A DNA stretch of 64,000 nucleotides, taken from Labyrinthula sp. Ha. Taxonomy: Eukaryota > Sar > Bigyra > Labyrinthulida > Labyrinthulaceae. Below, one piece after another: positions 12,229 through 23,600 of the stretch. The stretch spans positions 1,922,001-1,986,000 of the forward strand of contig JAALGZ010000005.1 of assembly GCA_015227615.1 (NCBI GenBank), given 5' to 3'. Made by a program: the position numbers and the translations under genes. The notes under the pieces were generated by a model, which did not search any database, was not told the origin of the DNA, and was given only the letters and a program-made list of their open reading frames with translations. The first letter of the stretch is position 1. The number at the start of each line of letters is the position of its first letter.

Positions 12229-12976
12229 ATGACACTTTTGTTTGTTCCAGAAGGTATAAAGAGTTCAAGCATTGAATTCATAACTATAGATAACCCAGTT
12301 ACTTTGAAACAAAGCCTCTATGCAATAGACAAAACTGGTAAAATGCTTTATCAGTTACTTTCCATCAATCGGAAAACAAGATCGGCAATTGTGGGAAACA
12401 AACTCTATTCAACCACAAAAACCGTTACACTAATTCCTACGGATCCTCTTTTCTTAGTAATATCTGCTTTGCAAGATGAAAAGCGCTTTATTTCATTTGA
12501 CACCATTTTTGATAATTTTGTATGTTTTCGTTTTTTTCTTTTAAGTCTAGAAATCTATCTCCTGCAGCAAGCTCTTCTCCATAATAAGCCCTGAACTGCT
12601 AGAACCCGTATGCGATGTGGAAGATCTTGAAGGCACAAAAATAGTAAAGTTAAATGAAAAAAAAATACTTAGTTATTTACATTTCAAGAAGGAGCATATT
12701 GTTTCTAAAGTAATAGCAGAAAATCCAGAGTACATAGCATTATCTGTATTAGGTGGTTTCGTATCTAGAGAATGGATAGATAAACTTGTGGATGCTAAAA
12801 ATGAATTTGAGACAAAAGAAATTTATGAGAGGAAAGTCAAAAAGACTTCGAGATCAATTAACGAAGTACTCAAAGTGACGAATAAGAAAAGAAAAGTCAT
12901 TCCAAAAGCCACAAAGAAGCTAAAAAAAGTTGATACAACAGGTATGAAAAAGCTCTCAGCTTTCTTTAAGACATAA
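12229..12976 (+). CDS. RNASEH2B: Ribonuclease H2 subunit B
   Basis: RNase H2B is the non-catalytic subunit of the trimeric RNase H2 that removes ribonucleotides from DNA and links the enzyme to PCNA. There are two exons (12229-12519, 12551-12976) with a 31-nt phase-0 intron, giving 238 aa. The N-terminal triple-barrel region contains TDPLFLVISAL, matching the conserved 'DPLFLxLxxL' of the family, followed by FDTIFDN. The C-terminal helical domain ends in a lysine-rich tail and KKVDTTGMKKLSAFFKT, which aligns with the human 'KVDxSGMKxIDxFF' tail carrying the PCNA-interacting PIP-like box. The human protein is 312 aa; this copy is compact. It converges with the proline-rich gene (116-bp gap). 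Confidence 0.85.
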
Positions 12977-13092
12977 ATTTACCCAATTTAATTTATCAAC
13001 ACAATCTACAGGAAGCCATATAAGCAACCTACTTTCAAAATTGCTAGACATCAATTACTAAGGACCCTGTTCATATATTATACTAGACTGTT

Positions 13093-14112
13093 TCACAATT
13101 TTGGTGGAGGAGGTGGCGGTGGCGGTGGTGGTGGTGCCCTAGTTTTACCAGGGACTGGAGGAGGAGCAGCAACAGGCGCAGAAACAGCCTGTTTTGGTAC
13201 AGGAGGAGGAGGTGGAGCAGTTGTACCAATGGTGCCTTGCTTATTCAGAGGCGGCGGGGGTCTAGGTGGAGAGCGCATTGTGCCCTGGTTTGGCATTGGT
13301 GGAGGTCGAGGAGGAGAACGCATTGTGCCTTGGTTGGGCATAGGTGGGGGAGCTGAACCAACCGTACTCTGTTTTTGCAGAGGTGATGGAGGTGCAGGAG
13401 TTGATTCAATTGTACTTTGTTTCCTCAAAGGTGTTGGAGGAGCAGGGGGTGATCGCTTAGTGCGCTGCTTCTTCTTTGGCGACGGAGGCGACCGCTTAGA
13501 GCTCTGCTTTGAGGGAAGAGGTGATAGCTTGCTGGATACTTTTTTCTTTTTTGGACTCTTAGGCTTTTTTTCTCTAGGCGGAACTGGTGGACTCTTTGGT
13601 TTTTTCTCTCTAGCTGGCAAAGGTGGTACTGCTTTGGTTTTATTCTTCCGCTTTTCTTTTGGGCTCTTTTTCCCTTTGGTTTTACCTGGGGATTTAAACT
13701 TTGAAAAAGAAGATGCCGGAGTGTCTGGAATTTCAACTCGTTTTGGTGAAGACCTCTTCTTTTTAGAATTCTTTGGGCTTGTTACTTTTGAGTTTAGAGA
13801 CTTTTTTCCCTTGGCCAATCTCTTGTTTTTCGGAATCAAAAACCTTTGAGACGGATCCTTTAGAAAAGGGGTGTCGCTTACCTTTGTTGTTGCAACATTG
13901 ATCGTGAACACTCTGCTTTGTGTGGAGAATACGATTGTTTTCTTATCGCTTCGTAGGATATCATCCAGTAACTTTGATTCTTTGTCTTTACTCATGAAAC
14001 TAAACTCGCTTGCTGAACTCTGACCAAACTTGCTGTTTTTATTTTTAGTTTTTTTTGTGGCCTTACTTCCTTTTCTACGTCGATATTTTCTGCGCTTTGG
14101 TGCCTTGAACAT
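13093..14112 (-). CDS. Basic, proline-rich low-complexity protein
   Basis: Single exon, 339 aa, ATG start. The N-terminus is strongly basic (KRRKYRRRKGSKATKKTKNK). A central ~90 residues are less biased. From about residue 165 to the end the protein is proline/lysine/serine-rich, with SH3- or profilin-ligand-like stretches (PPLPAREKKPKSP, PPVPPREKKPKSP), a tandem repeat around PPPMPNQGTMRSPPRP (two copies), and a terminal run of prolines. Formins, WASP-family proteins and other actin scaffolds use such tracts, but no FH2 or WH2 domain is visible, so I assign no function. The repeats are long in the opposite frame as well, which explains the large antisense open frame there. It lies 116 bp from RNase H2B and 246 bp downstream of the tail-anchored gene on the same strand. 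Confidence 0.75.
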   Translation of the reverse strand: MFKAPKRRKYRRRKGSKATKKTKNKNSKFGQSSASEFSFMSKDKESKLLDDILRSDKKTIVFSTQSRVFTINVATTKVSDTPFLKDPSQRFLIPKNKRLAKGKKSLNSKVTSPKNSKKKRSSPKRVEIPDTPASSFSKFKSPGKTKGKKSPKEKRKNKTKAVPPLPAREKKPKSPPVPPREKKPKSPKKKKVSSKLSPLPSKQSSKRSPPSPKKKQRTKRSPPAPPTPLRKQSTIESTPAPPSPLQKQSTVGSAPPPMPNQGTMRSPPRPPPMPNQGTMRSPPRPPPPLNKQGTIGTTAPPPPPVPKQAVSAPVAAPPPVPGKTRAPPPPPPPPPPPKL

Positions 14113-14358
14113 GGTACTGGTTTGTGGGATGAAAACTTCAGATATTCCAGCGATCTTTCTATTTTTTAATGATCACGCTGTCTAATCTATCTCTTGATAG
14201 TAGTTTTATTTGCGAGTTTTTATAGTAAATAGTAGTAAACATTATTTCAAGAATTACAGGTATGTTAATGTTGCTAATCTGAATAGAGTAACCACAAGAG
14301 GCAAACCTGGGCATACAATCAATCGGTTCTATAATTGCTGTGCAAAAATGAGGTCACT

Positions 14359-14793
14359 TTATTCGCCATTTCTTGGGACAAGAAATATGATACCAAGAAC
14401 TACAGAAACTAGAAAAGCTAAAAAGAAAAACAAACTAACTATGACCTTTCTATAGAACAAAGTGCTTCTGTATGTTCTCAAGTTCCCATGACTATGAGAT
14501 GTAACGGTGGTCTGGGCCTTTTTAAACTGCTCTCCCCGTTTTAAAGTAAAGCGAAATGCGTTGCTCTTCCTATTATTCATCTTACTTAACTTTGATATTT
14601 TACTTAGCTTTGGGGAATTGTCTTCTTCTTCATTTCCAAGTACTGTTACTATGCTCTGTGTGGAACTTTGTTTTAGGAAACCCAGGAGAACATTTTGCCT
14701 ACTCTCGTTTCTTACAAACTTTGTGCCTGAATATGTCTGGGCCATCGAGATCAGGGCACTTTGGTTCTCTGCAGTTTGTCTGGTAGAAGCCAT
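14359..14793 (-). CDS. Small tail-anchored membrane protein, unknown family
   Basis: 144 aa from the ATG at 14793 (MASTRQTAENQ). The frame extends further upstream, but the long version adds only a cysteine-containing leader with no supporting feature. Residues 1-115 are polar, with Ser/Thr and Lys/Arg-rich patches. A single hydrophobic segment (VIVSLFFFLAFLVSVVLGII) sits ten residues from the C-terminus and is followed by VPRNGE, the layout of a tail-anchored protein facing the cytosol. No known domain was recognised. It is same-strand with the genes on both sides (246 bp to the proline-rich gene, 141 bp to the PWWP/KOW gene). Confidence 0.6.
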   Translation of the reverse strand: MASTRQTAENQSALISMAQTYSGTKFVRNESRQNVLLGFLKQSSTQSIVTVLGNEEEDNSPKLSKISKLSKMNNRKSNAFRFTLKRGEQFKKAQTTVTSHSHGNLRTYRSTLFYRKVIVSLFFFLAFLVSVVLGIIFLVPRNGE

Positions 14794-14934
14794 TTTCTCT
14801 GAAGCAAAATATAAGAAAAACTTTCGGCCAAAAAAATAACTTAAACTAGTAAGACAGAGTGCACTCAAGTTTTGTGGACAGTTGCCAAAGAGTGGAGAGT
14901 GCTGTATACACACTGTATACAAATGTTTACGCCA

Positions 14935-17686
14935 CTAATTTTGCGCAATAAGTTTAGCCTCTGGCTCGATAAGTGAAGAACTTGGTTCTACTATAGCAGG
15001 TTTCTCTTCTTTTTTTTCAAGTTTTGGAGTAGGAAGTTTGCAGCCAATAGATTCCAAATCCAAGCTTCTCCATTCGCATTCTAAGCTGTCAAATATAGGT
15101 GCTTCGCATCCTGCGGAGAAATAACCCAATGAACTTGCGAGAAAAGAAGTTACAGGGAAACCTTTCTCAATAACAATTTCTTTTACTTCCACTTCTTCGG
15201 GTGTAGAGGGCACATATGGATTTGACTTTGCGAAGTTTTCTTTTAATATTCGCCTGTATGGAAACTGTGATCCACATGTTGTAACTAAAGGGACTTTATC
15301 GTAGTACACACAGTTCTTGGTAATACATGTTTTCGTAGTGGGTAATGTTTCAGTGTTGCATTCTTCACAAACTAGCATAGGATATAATAGGCGAGTGTAA
15401 GAAGTTTCATCTTTTTGTTCAAAATCTTTCTGTTTTACTAAGGTGATTCCATTCAATCCTGCATTATGAGCTGAATGACAAAACGCAGGGTAAAATTTTT
15501 CCTTCTCTGTATACAGAAACTCTTCTGAATCACCAATGACAATAGTTTCTGATCCAAAGGCGTTTGTGTATTCTTGATCATCAAATAAGCTCAGAATGTT
15601 GTTAAGGTTCGGTCTATATGGCAAATACTTTCTCTCCTTCTCAACAATGGTTTTAATGTATGTTGATATAAAATTCTTGCGAGCGCGTTTAGACTTTTGT
15701 AGCTGAGTGACCTTCCTTCTATGTTTATATCCCTTTCTTTTATTTCGGAGGCCTGGTTCTTGCATCGGAATTCCAAATACCATTATTTTTCCATTTGAAG
15801 GTTTGTTACCTTCACCACCAGAACTATACGCGAGATTATCTTTGCTTATTTCAAAAGAATTAGAGTTAAATCTTTTAGCGTTTCCAGATCTTCTTCCCCT
15901 GTGTCTAGAAATTTTAGGCTCGGTTTTCTTTGGAGTTACATCGGTCCTTTTAGTAAAGAATCGCATCCTCTCCTTGGCCTCACTCTCAGACATATTGTCC
16001 CATCTAATGCTCTCTTTGTCTTGCAACTCATCTATCTTTTCCTGATTAATTTGGCGGTAGTTTTCCCATAGATCTAGGTCTTCAATGGGAACTTTAACCT
16101 TTGGATTGAACTCAAAATTAGGGTACCTTGACAGCTGCATAACAATAGCATGATTATAAAGAAAGTGCTCGTCAATCCTAACAGTGTATAAATCGCGTTT
16201 TGGATCATAGTAAACTACTTTACCCATCATTTTCATTTGGTTCTGTAGTTTTGGTGCGTACCCTTCATCATATAAACTCTTCTCACTCATCAAGGCCACT
16301 TTCTTTCGCATCCAACTACCTTTTTGCACTTCCACTACCTCATCTGCGGCTTCTATATCAGCTATGTCCTCAGTATCCAGAAGTTCGCAGTGCGTCTTTC
16401 TCTTCATAATAACAAGATTCTCCTCTGTATTATCAGGATTGTCCTCTTCTGTGATTCTAAGCTCAAGATAACCTGGTTTCACGCCACTTACGAGGCCAAT
16501 AAGTCCAAGATAACTTCCATAAACAACTTTAACTCTCTTTCCGATGTACTGAGTACTGGACATTAAAGAACTCTTTGAAGCTTTAGAACCCGGCTGCTTT
16601 TTCAGTTTTTTCCACCCTAAATGTGGCTCTCCTAAGTTCTCCGAGGATTGAGACCCGCCTTTCCTCTTCCCGGATCTTGTTGATATATCACTATCCGTCG
16701 ATATGATTCTACTCTGAGCCTCCTTACGATCCGCTGCGGCCTTTTGTTTCCTAGTTGCTGCTTCGAGTTCGCTCCTCCTTGAATCTTGCAAGTTCTTTTC
16801 CAATTGCTCATAGTCCAAATCATAATCCGGTACTACTGAAAGTTCATATCCTCGTTTAGACAGTGGATCAATAGAAGAGTCCCATTCACCTTCATTTGTA
16901 AGAAGCTTTACGTGAAACCATCCGTTCCCTTTCTTTTGAACAAGACCAAACCGACCTCTGAATTCACCATTGCGAACTATTACCGGTTCCCTTCGGCCCA
17001 ATTTATCGTTCTTGGTTAAAGAAGTAACGAAGTCAATGTAAGGAACAAGCTTAAGTGCTCGATCCAAGTATTTCTGCCCAATAGGATGCGAATCCTTTGA
17101 AGGGTCCTCAGATGCGAATTTGTCAGCAACTTCTTCTTTCTCGCCTTCAGTTGGGTTTTCTAGATCATTCTTCCGAAAACCAAGGATGAAGGAATCCAGG
17201 AACATAACTTTATACCACGGGCTTGGTGGTTTTGGAACAACCACAATTTCTACAAATGTTCAAAGAGAAGATAATTTGTACTAGCCAGGTGATGTACCCT
17301 CGCAGGACATCTATGTCTGTTATTTTTTGCATCTTTGATCTTGACGATTGTTCCTATTCGTCAATAAAATTATTACAAATTACCAAGCTTAAAGCCTTCA
17401 GTTCGTCTAGAGTTTGTAGTTCCCTCTCGTTTGACTGCTTTTTCTTGTGCTTGTTTACTTCTTGAACCCACGGAGAGAACGTTCTCTACAGGAATAAAAC
17501 AAAAAGGAGAAACAAAGGCCAGTATTGTATACTAAAATAATAGTATATACCAATCTTTGAACCATTGCAGTTCTCTGCTGAAAGAGCTCTGGTTGACATG
17601 CTATTGCTTTGAAATATTTGTTGATTTGAATTCTTTCTTATCGTCTTGCTGGACTGTCGACTGTTCCTTGTGTCCTCTATAGCCAT
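14935..17686 (-). CDS. Large nuclear-type protein with PWWP-like and KOW-like modules
   Basis: Four exons (17686-17551, 17485-17384, 17353-17282, 17249-14935) give 2625 nt and 874 aa. Introns are 65, 30 and 32 nt, and splicing is supported by frame continuity. From about residue 80, GTIVKIKD...RCPARV followed by PWYKVMFLDSF resembles a PWWP/Tudor-like chromatin barrel ('G.lVw.K.....wPA.V...v.F...'). KOW-like beta-barrel motifs follow at about 189-226 (VIVRNGEFRGRFGLVQKKG) and 336-369 (IGKRVKVVYGSYLGLIGLVS). The middle is lysine/serine-rich with likely nuclear signals (KHRRK, KSKRARK). A CxxC...CxxxxC cluster near residue 745-780 (VCEECNTETLP, CITKNC) could bind zinc. KOW modules occur in transcription elongation and ribosome-associated factors. 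A chromatin or transcription role is inferred; no specific orthologue was recognised. Confidence 0.7.
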
Positions 17687-20600
17687 AGTTCAACGCAAAT
17701 CTATTTTAAGAAATCAATCGGACTTCTCAAATTGAATACTGGATTACCCTAACGCGGCAATATAGTTCTTGAGACTTATTCCACTTTTACAACAGGTTAT
17801 AAAAATGCCAAAGTACCTGTCAACAAAAGCAACTCATTTATATTTATAACCAGATATGTAGCCTAGTTACTCAAGTAACCGGATTATCCAGTTAGTTCTT
17901 TGGGAATGTGTGATACCCACTTTCCACTTGATTGATCACAATTGTTGTTACATACTGCTCACCAGTGCTACAACATTTTCGTGAATACATCCGCCACAAA
18001 CAAATTAATATTGAAGTTAGCTACTTTTTTAGGGTCAGAATAACTTTTCGAGTTTAAACAAATGCTTAGTATCTTAGTTGATGCTAAAATCAGTAGTTTT
18101 CACCATTCTAATTGTACCATATGTATAACTGAGGACTATTATCTCAGCTCTAGCGCTATTGTGGCACTAGTGGACAATTCTTTGGTAACCAGATTTCTTT
18201 AGCTCTTCTTGTTGTTATTAACTCCATAACTATTGTGCTTGATTATTGATAATCATTTGAAAATTAAAATACAATCAGAATTATTTGCTTTGACTAACAA
18301 TCGCACACTTCATCTTCATACTTAAAATTAAAGCAATCATGAATTAATTATTGATAGACTCTATAATATCTGATGCCTAGATACAGTTGGTCGAAATCAT
18401 AATCGAATGTGCGCGGAAGAAAGCATATTGGAACACAATCGGTATGTTTTTCCAATGTATAAAGGGACATATAGTTGAATAATTCTTTTAACAATTATCC
18501 TAATTAGTCTTCTATGGTTTTATTAGTCCGATCTTTCCAATCCTCATTGTGATTTCAATAGTTATGGTTAGGTAAAGATTCACATTACAGTAGCATTTGC
18601 GCCAATAAGCACACGGAGCCTAAATTAACTTGCTCTAGGATTCCTTTACATTAGTGTCTTGCAGATATGTACTTTGATTTAACTCGTACGCACAAGATAG
18701 TACTACAATAACTGGTATCCTGAGATCCATCACCTAAATTTCTGGCTACAGCGACTAAGTATGTGGTCTTAGGTAGTAGTGTAAAAAGGAAATATTTTAC
18801 CAGGTAAGGATTATTCTAATTTCATAATAACTAAAACATGACATGGTATTTTGCTTTTTTCAGGGATTATAGAGCTGAATTACAGTTTTTGCATTTATTA
18901 CTATCATATTTGTTCAAAGTTGTTTGCTTATATCATATTATCAAAATCAAATCCTGCTACAGCAATTAAATAAATTATTCATGGTAAAGTTTCAAGGATT
19001 TTTCTGTTATTCTTATATAAGAGTTGAAAGCGAGAACAAAATTATGCCTGTTGAATCTTGTTTTCCGTAATTACTTAGCATAAATTAAATATTTGTCTAA
19101 TGTTTATCATTTATTAATGATAACCACTATGTTGCAAGTATGCATTCTGGATAGCTTGTATAATTAAGCCAATAACTGGTTGCGATGGTACTTATTCAAT
19201 TTATGGATCTAACTATTATCATTCATATACCTTTCAAAAAATTCTACCAAGAAACGTTAAGGCATCTTCAAGGGTTTCACGATCTAAACTTTTACTAAAT
19301 AAATAACATTGCCTGATAGGATGCTTGTTTGGGTCTAAGGAGATAGAAAACCAGAATCCCTCTCTGAAAAGCAAGTATCACGACCATAAAAAGTAAAAGT
19401 TACCCCTTCCTAGAAATACACAGACGCCCAATATATCACAGAAAATACTTTAATCATCGTTAGTGTCTAAAGAAGATATACCTGCCTTATAAAGGACAGA
19501 CATGCCAAAAGTTACTACAATAAATTCTTGCAGGAAACTATTCCTTGCAGTTGTATGACATAACAAAGTATTTTACCTCGCTGTATTAACTGGGTGATGT
19601 ACTGAGATATTTAAAAATGTTATGGTAGTTTAAATCTGACTCATACTAACGAACATTTGCAAATGATATGTTGTCTTTGATTTACTAACTTTGAGGAACA
19701 AGTTTTTTCCTATGACAAAATGTCTACTTAACAAATAATTATTCTATGCAAACATTTAGCACAAACCTGTAACCACTGTATTTATCTATTGTTCCCTATA
19801 TCTACTAGCTCTCAGTTTTCTAAGTACTAAGTGGTAAAGCTTCATTCAGCATCTATTCTCTCTTTTTAATGTTTACTTTGTCTGGATTAAATGAAATAGG
19901 TGCACAGTTGTTCTTATGGGCTCATGAGCTATATTTCTCAATTAAACTATTACAGAAGCTAAAATTGGGTTAAACATGAAATATCAAAGTTTGATAGAGA
20001 TGTGTGTTATTAGAAGCAATATAAAATTGTTGAATGAGCTGTATCAAAGGTTTTAATTACCAATTCTTAGCGGGTTAATTTTAAAGGCTTAGCAACTAGT
20101 TTTGTGGTGATTTATATTTTCAGCTCCTGTTTTCAATAACGAATTCATGTAAGCCTATATGCTACCCATACTCTATTCCATTATACACAATACAGCATAA
20201 ACACAAATAAATTTTATTAAGTGGCTATTGCGTGGGTGAATAACCTTGTAAATATATGTTCTCTTTTCATTTACAGAGCCTTGATCTCTTGGCTTGATAA
20301 GATATTTCCTGGCTCTTATTTTATTTGTAAGAAACATCCCAAGTCATTGATTTAGCTCAATTTTCTTCTTCTAAACTCGTTAATTTGATATAGCTTTTTG
20401 AGTGGATCAATGTAAGTGCAAATATCAGAGATTTGCATAATAAATGCCATATGTAAGGTTGGAGTTCGGTACATATACTCAGGATATTGTAACATCGTGA
20501 GATTAGCACCTTTTCGCATGGAGTTTGCATTGCAATTATACATATGCCAATTTTTTTATACAAAATCACTTGATCCAATCCATATCCCTTTTTTCTATGC

Positions 20601-23600
20601 CCATTTAATATGTCAATACTTAATGCTTTTCTCGTAATATTTTCAAATCTTACATTTTCTTCATTATTACAAACTTGCAATCATCACGAGGGAACGACAC
20701 TTTCCTCTCTTACATACTGCTACAGACATCTCTGTATGGTCTGATTGATACAGGTTTTCTATTATAGTTTACATTTATTATTTCTTCTTGCATTATTGCC
20801 AAATTTAGGGCTATAATGATTGTAGTTGTATTGTGGTTTTCGCATCCGATGAAAATAAAAAAATAAGGCTCCAACCAGCTGCCTGCTTTATATGCTTTTC
20901 TTAATAAATGTAAACGTACACTCCAACACTTTATTTCTCTTAATTCCTTATTTTAATTTTTGGCTTTAAAATATAAAGTAGAGTTTGATGAATAACCTTT
21001 GATTTCTTCTTGCGGTTTTATTACTAGCAGTAATTTGAAACGAGTAAACCTGTAAAGGTAGAGCAAATAAAAATTGAGAGATCATATGAATTTAAATTAG
21101 ATTAATATCTCCCATCGATTATCTTGGTTTTGCTTAATTTTACCATTATCTTATTCTTAAGATACAGTCTCATATTAAAAAAAAAGAATTAAATCCATAG
21201 AAAGTGGCACCAGAGTATGTTTTATATCATCCTATTTCTCTTTGTCTGTTCTATTCTATTCCTGCTATAATTCTAACTCCAACTTTTGGCCACGTCTATG
21301 ATAGATATCTTAGGAAATGAAACTAATAAAGGATATTCAGGTAAGACTTTTCATTATTCTTAAAGACATCAACCATTTTTGGGGTATCATAGAAATTGTA
21401 ACTTGTCCCAAGTACTCAAAAAACAGTTTCACTGAGCAGCATAAAAACTGTCTATGTTAATTTTAACACAGAAATCAGTGTTGGTCCTGGTTATTCCTTA
21501 GAACTGGCCCGAATTCATATTTCTGGAAATGCAATTTTTTTAGTATTATGGAAACAGTCAACTGGCCTGTCAAAGAAACTAGGTTTCTGCAAACTTCGTA
21601 TTCAAGAAAATTAGTATAGCTGATGTCCCCCTCAAAGTGTATCTTGCACAAGAATTTGTTTCATGCAAAAACTCAATGAGGCTAGAAGAACCTCATAACA
21701 GCCAATTTGATTCCCTCTCTGACCTTATTTTAGTTGTGAGTACATGAATGATAGAAAAAAATGTTCAATACATGAAGAATATGTTTACTGAAGTATTTAC
21801 TTTATTTTGTTTTGTGCATACCAACCAGCTCAACATGTTTATATAATAAACTTTATGAAGGAAATCTTCTGTATCAATAACCTTTCTTTCATATGCATTA
21901 TAGCGCATGGAATGTTTTAACTGTTTTTTCATGCATATTATTGAAAATATTAATTGGAGTAACGTCTGGAACATATATTTCTAAATCTACTTGACAATTG
22001 TGTGATAATAGGTATGATAGAAATGATATAAAATGTACATCAAAGATGGTATTTTAAAATCTACTCTGGTAAGCTAATCTGTACCGAAAAACAATTCATT
22101 GTGGAAATATGTAGGGGTACAATGTTTTGGACATGTCGCTAATACAATCCATGTTATTTGATACTTCCGACAAAGAAATAAAAACTTTCGGAAATAAGCA
22201 TGTCTGTTTCATATTACTCTACATTGTTAAAGATTCACTATTAAATACAATATTCGGATAGTTCCTTGGATGTCTGATGTTGCTGCTGTTACAGTTCCAG
22301 CCAATAAATAGTTGCACAGAAACAAATACATCACATTCAGGTGTTACTTTGTTTAAACTTATGAGAGCACAATTTGTGACATTCGTTTACTTGTACAAAG
22401 ATAGCAGTTATGTGATGAATTTGAAGAGTTTCGAATTTAACTTTTCTAAATAGTACTGACATGAATACCTTTATGTTAAAGCCGTTTGGTCATATTTGTA
22501 AGCAATGAAATGAATAAGTATTTTAGACATCTTTAATAGGTTACATTTCTTGCAATAAAATAGGGTTACATTGGTTGAATTTGATTATAAATGAACACCT
22601 TTAGAATTAAATACTATATCTTTGTTCATGGTCACAAGAAATTAGGAGTGTAGTATGGCTTATAAACTAGGAAATTTTTAGTGCTATTGTCACATTGTTA
22701 CAATGACAGAACTGATAATATTCAAAAGTAAAAATATTATTTGTGTGAGGTATGTCATCCCGTGACATATGTACAAAGCTTATATTTAATGGATCTAAAT
22801 TAGATTTTTATTTTTCCAGAGATTTCCTGATATAACTCCAATCGTCGTTTAAATTCTCACCTAATATTTTCCATACATTTCTGAAACCTTAGTATACACA
22901 CCACTAATGTTTTGAATATCGTAATATTTTTATTAAACTTCTTAAATCTTTAATTTTGTTTTGAACAGTCTGAAGTTTCTCTCTTGATATCTATGGGAAA
23001 TCCAGTACTTTAAATTTCAGCAAGTACCTTAAGCCTTTTTTCATATGGCTTAAAATCTTCGTAGAAAAACTATATGCTTTAACATTTGTGAGATATAGAT
23101 ACATATAAACTGGTGAAGAAATAATATAAAATATGTATGGACTAAAATTCAGGTGATAAATTCTAGAGTAAAGTAACCATCTATACATATATTTTTCAGT
23201 GCAGTAGTTACTGATTTTTTAATCTAAATTCACAGCTCATTATTATTCAGTGAATTCAAATTTCTTAGAACTTAATAAAAATATCAAGAGCAGGATGAAC
23301 GGGGGGTTATAAAAATCTAGTAAACCCATTTGTATGGTTTTTGCTAAAAAAATTAAACAGAAATACATGAGCATATAGCTTCGAATTTATTTTTCTCAGA
23401 CACCAAGAATATGCTTTACTTTTTACTTGAACGACAAATATTTTAGCTATTGCCTTTTTGTGCATATGAAACTCAGATGCTTTTTGTATTGGTATTCTTC
23501 CACCAACGTCCGAATCAATGCTTGGCCCAGGTGTTTTTATAATGAATTCATTTTAATTTAAAATGATGTGACGAATTATTAAGCTAAGAGTTCATGCGGT

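Noticed and set aside
13229-13849. 206-codon plus-strand open frame rich in Gly and Phe
   Set aside because: It is the antisense of the proline/lysine repeats of the minus-strand gene; repetitive codons keep the opposite frame open.
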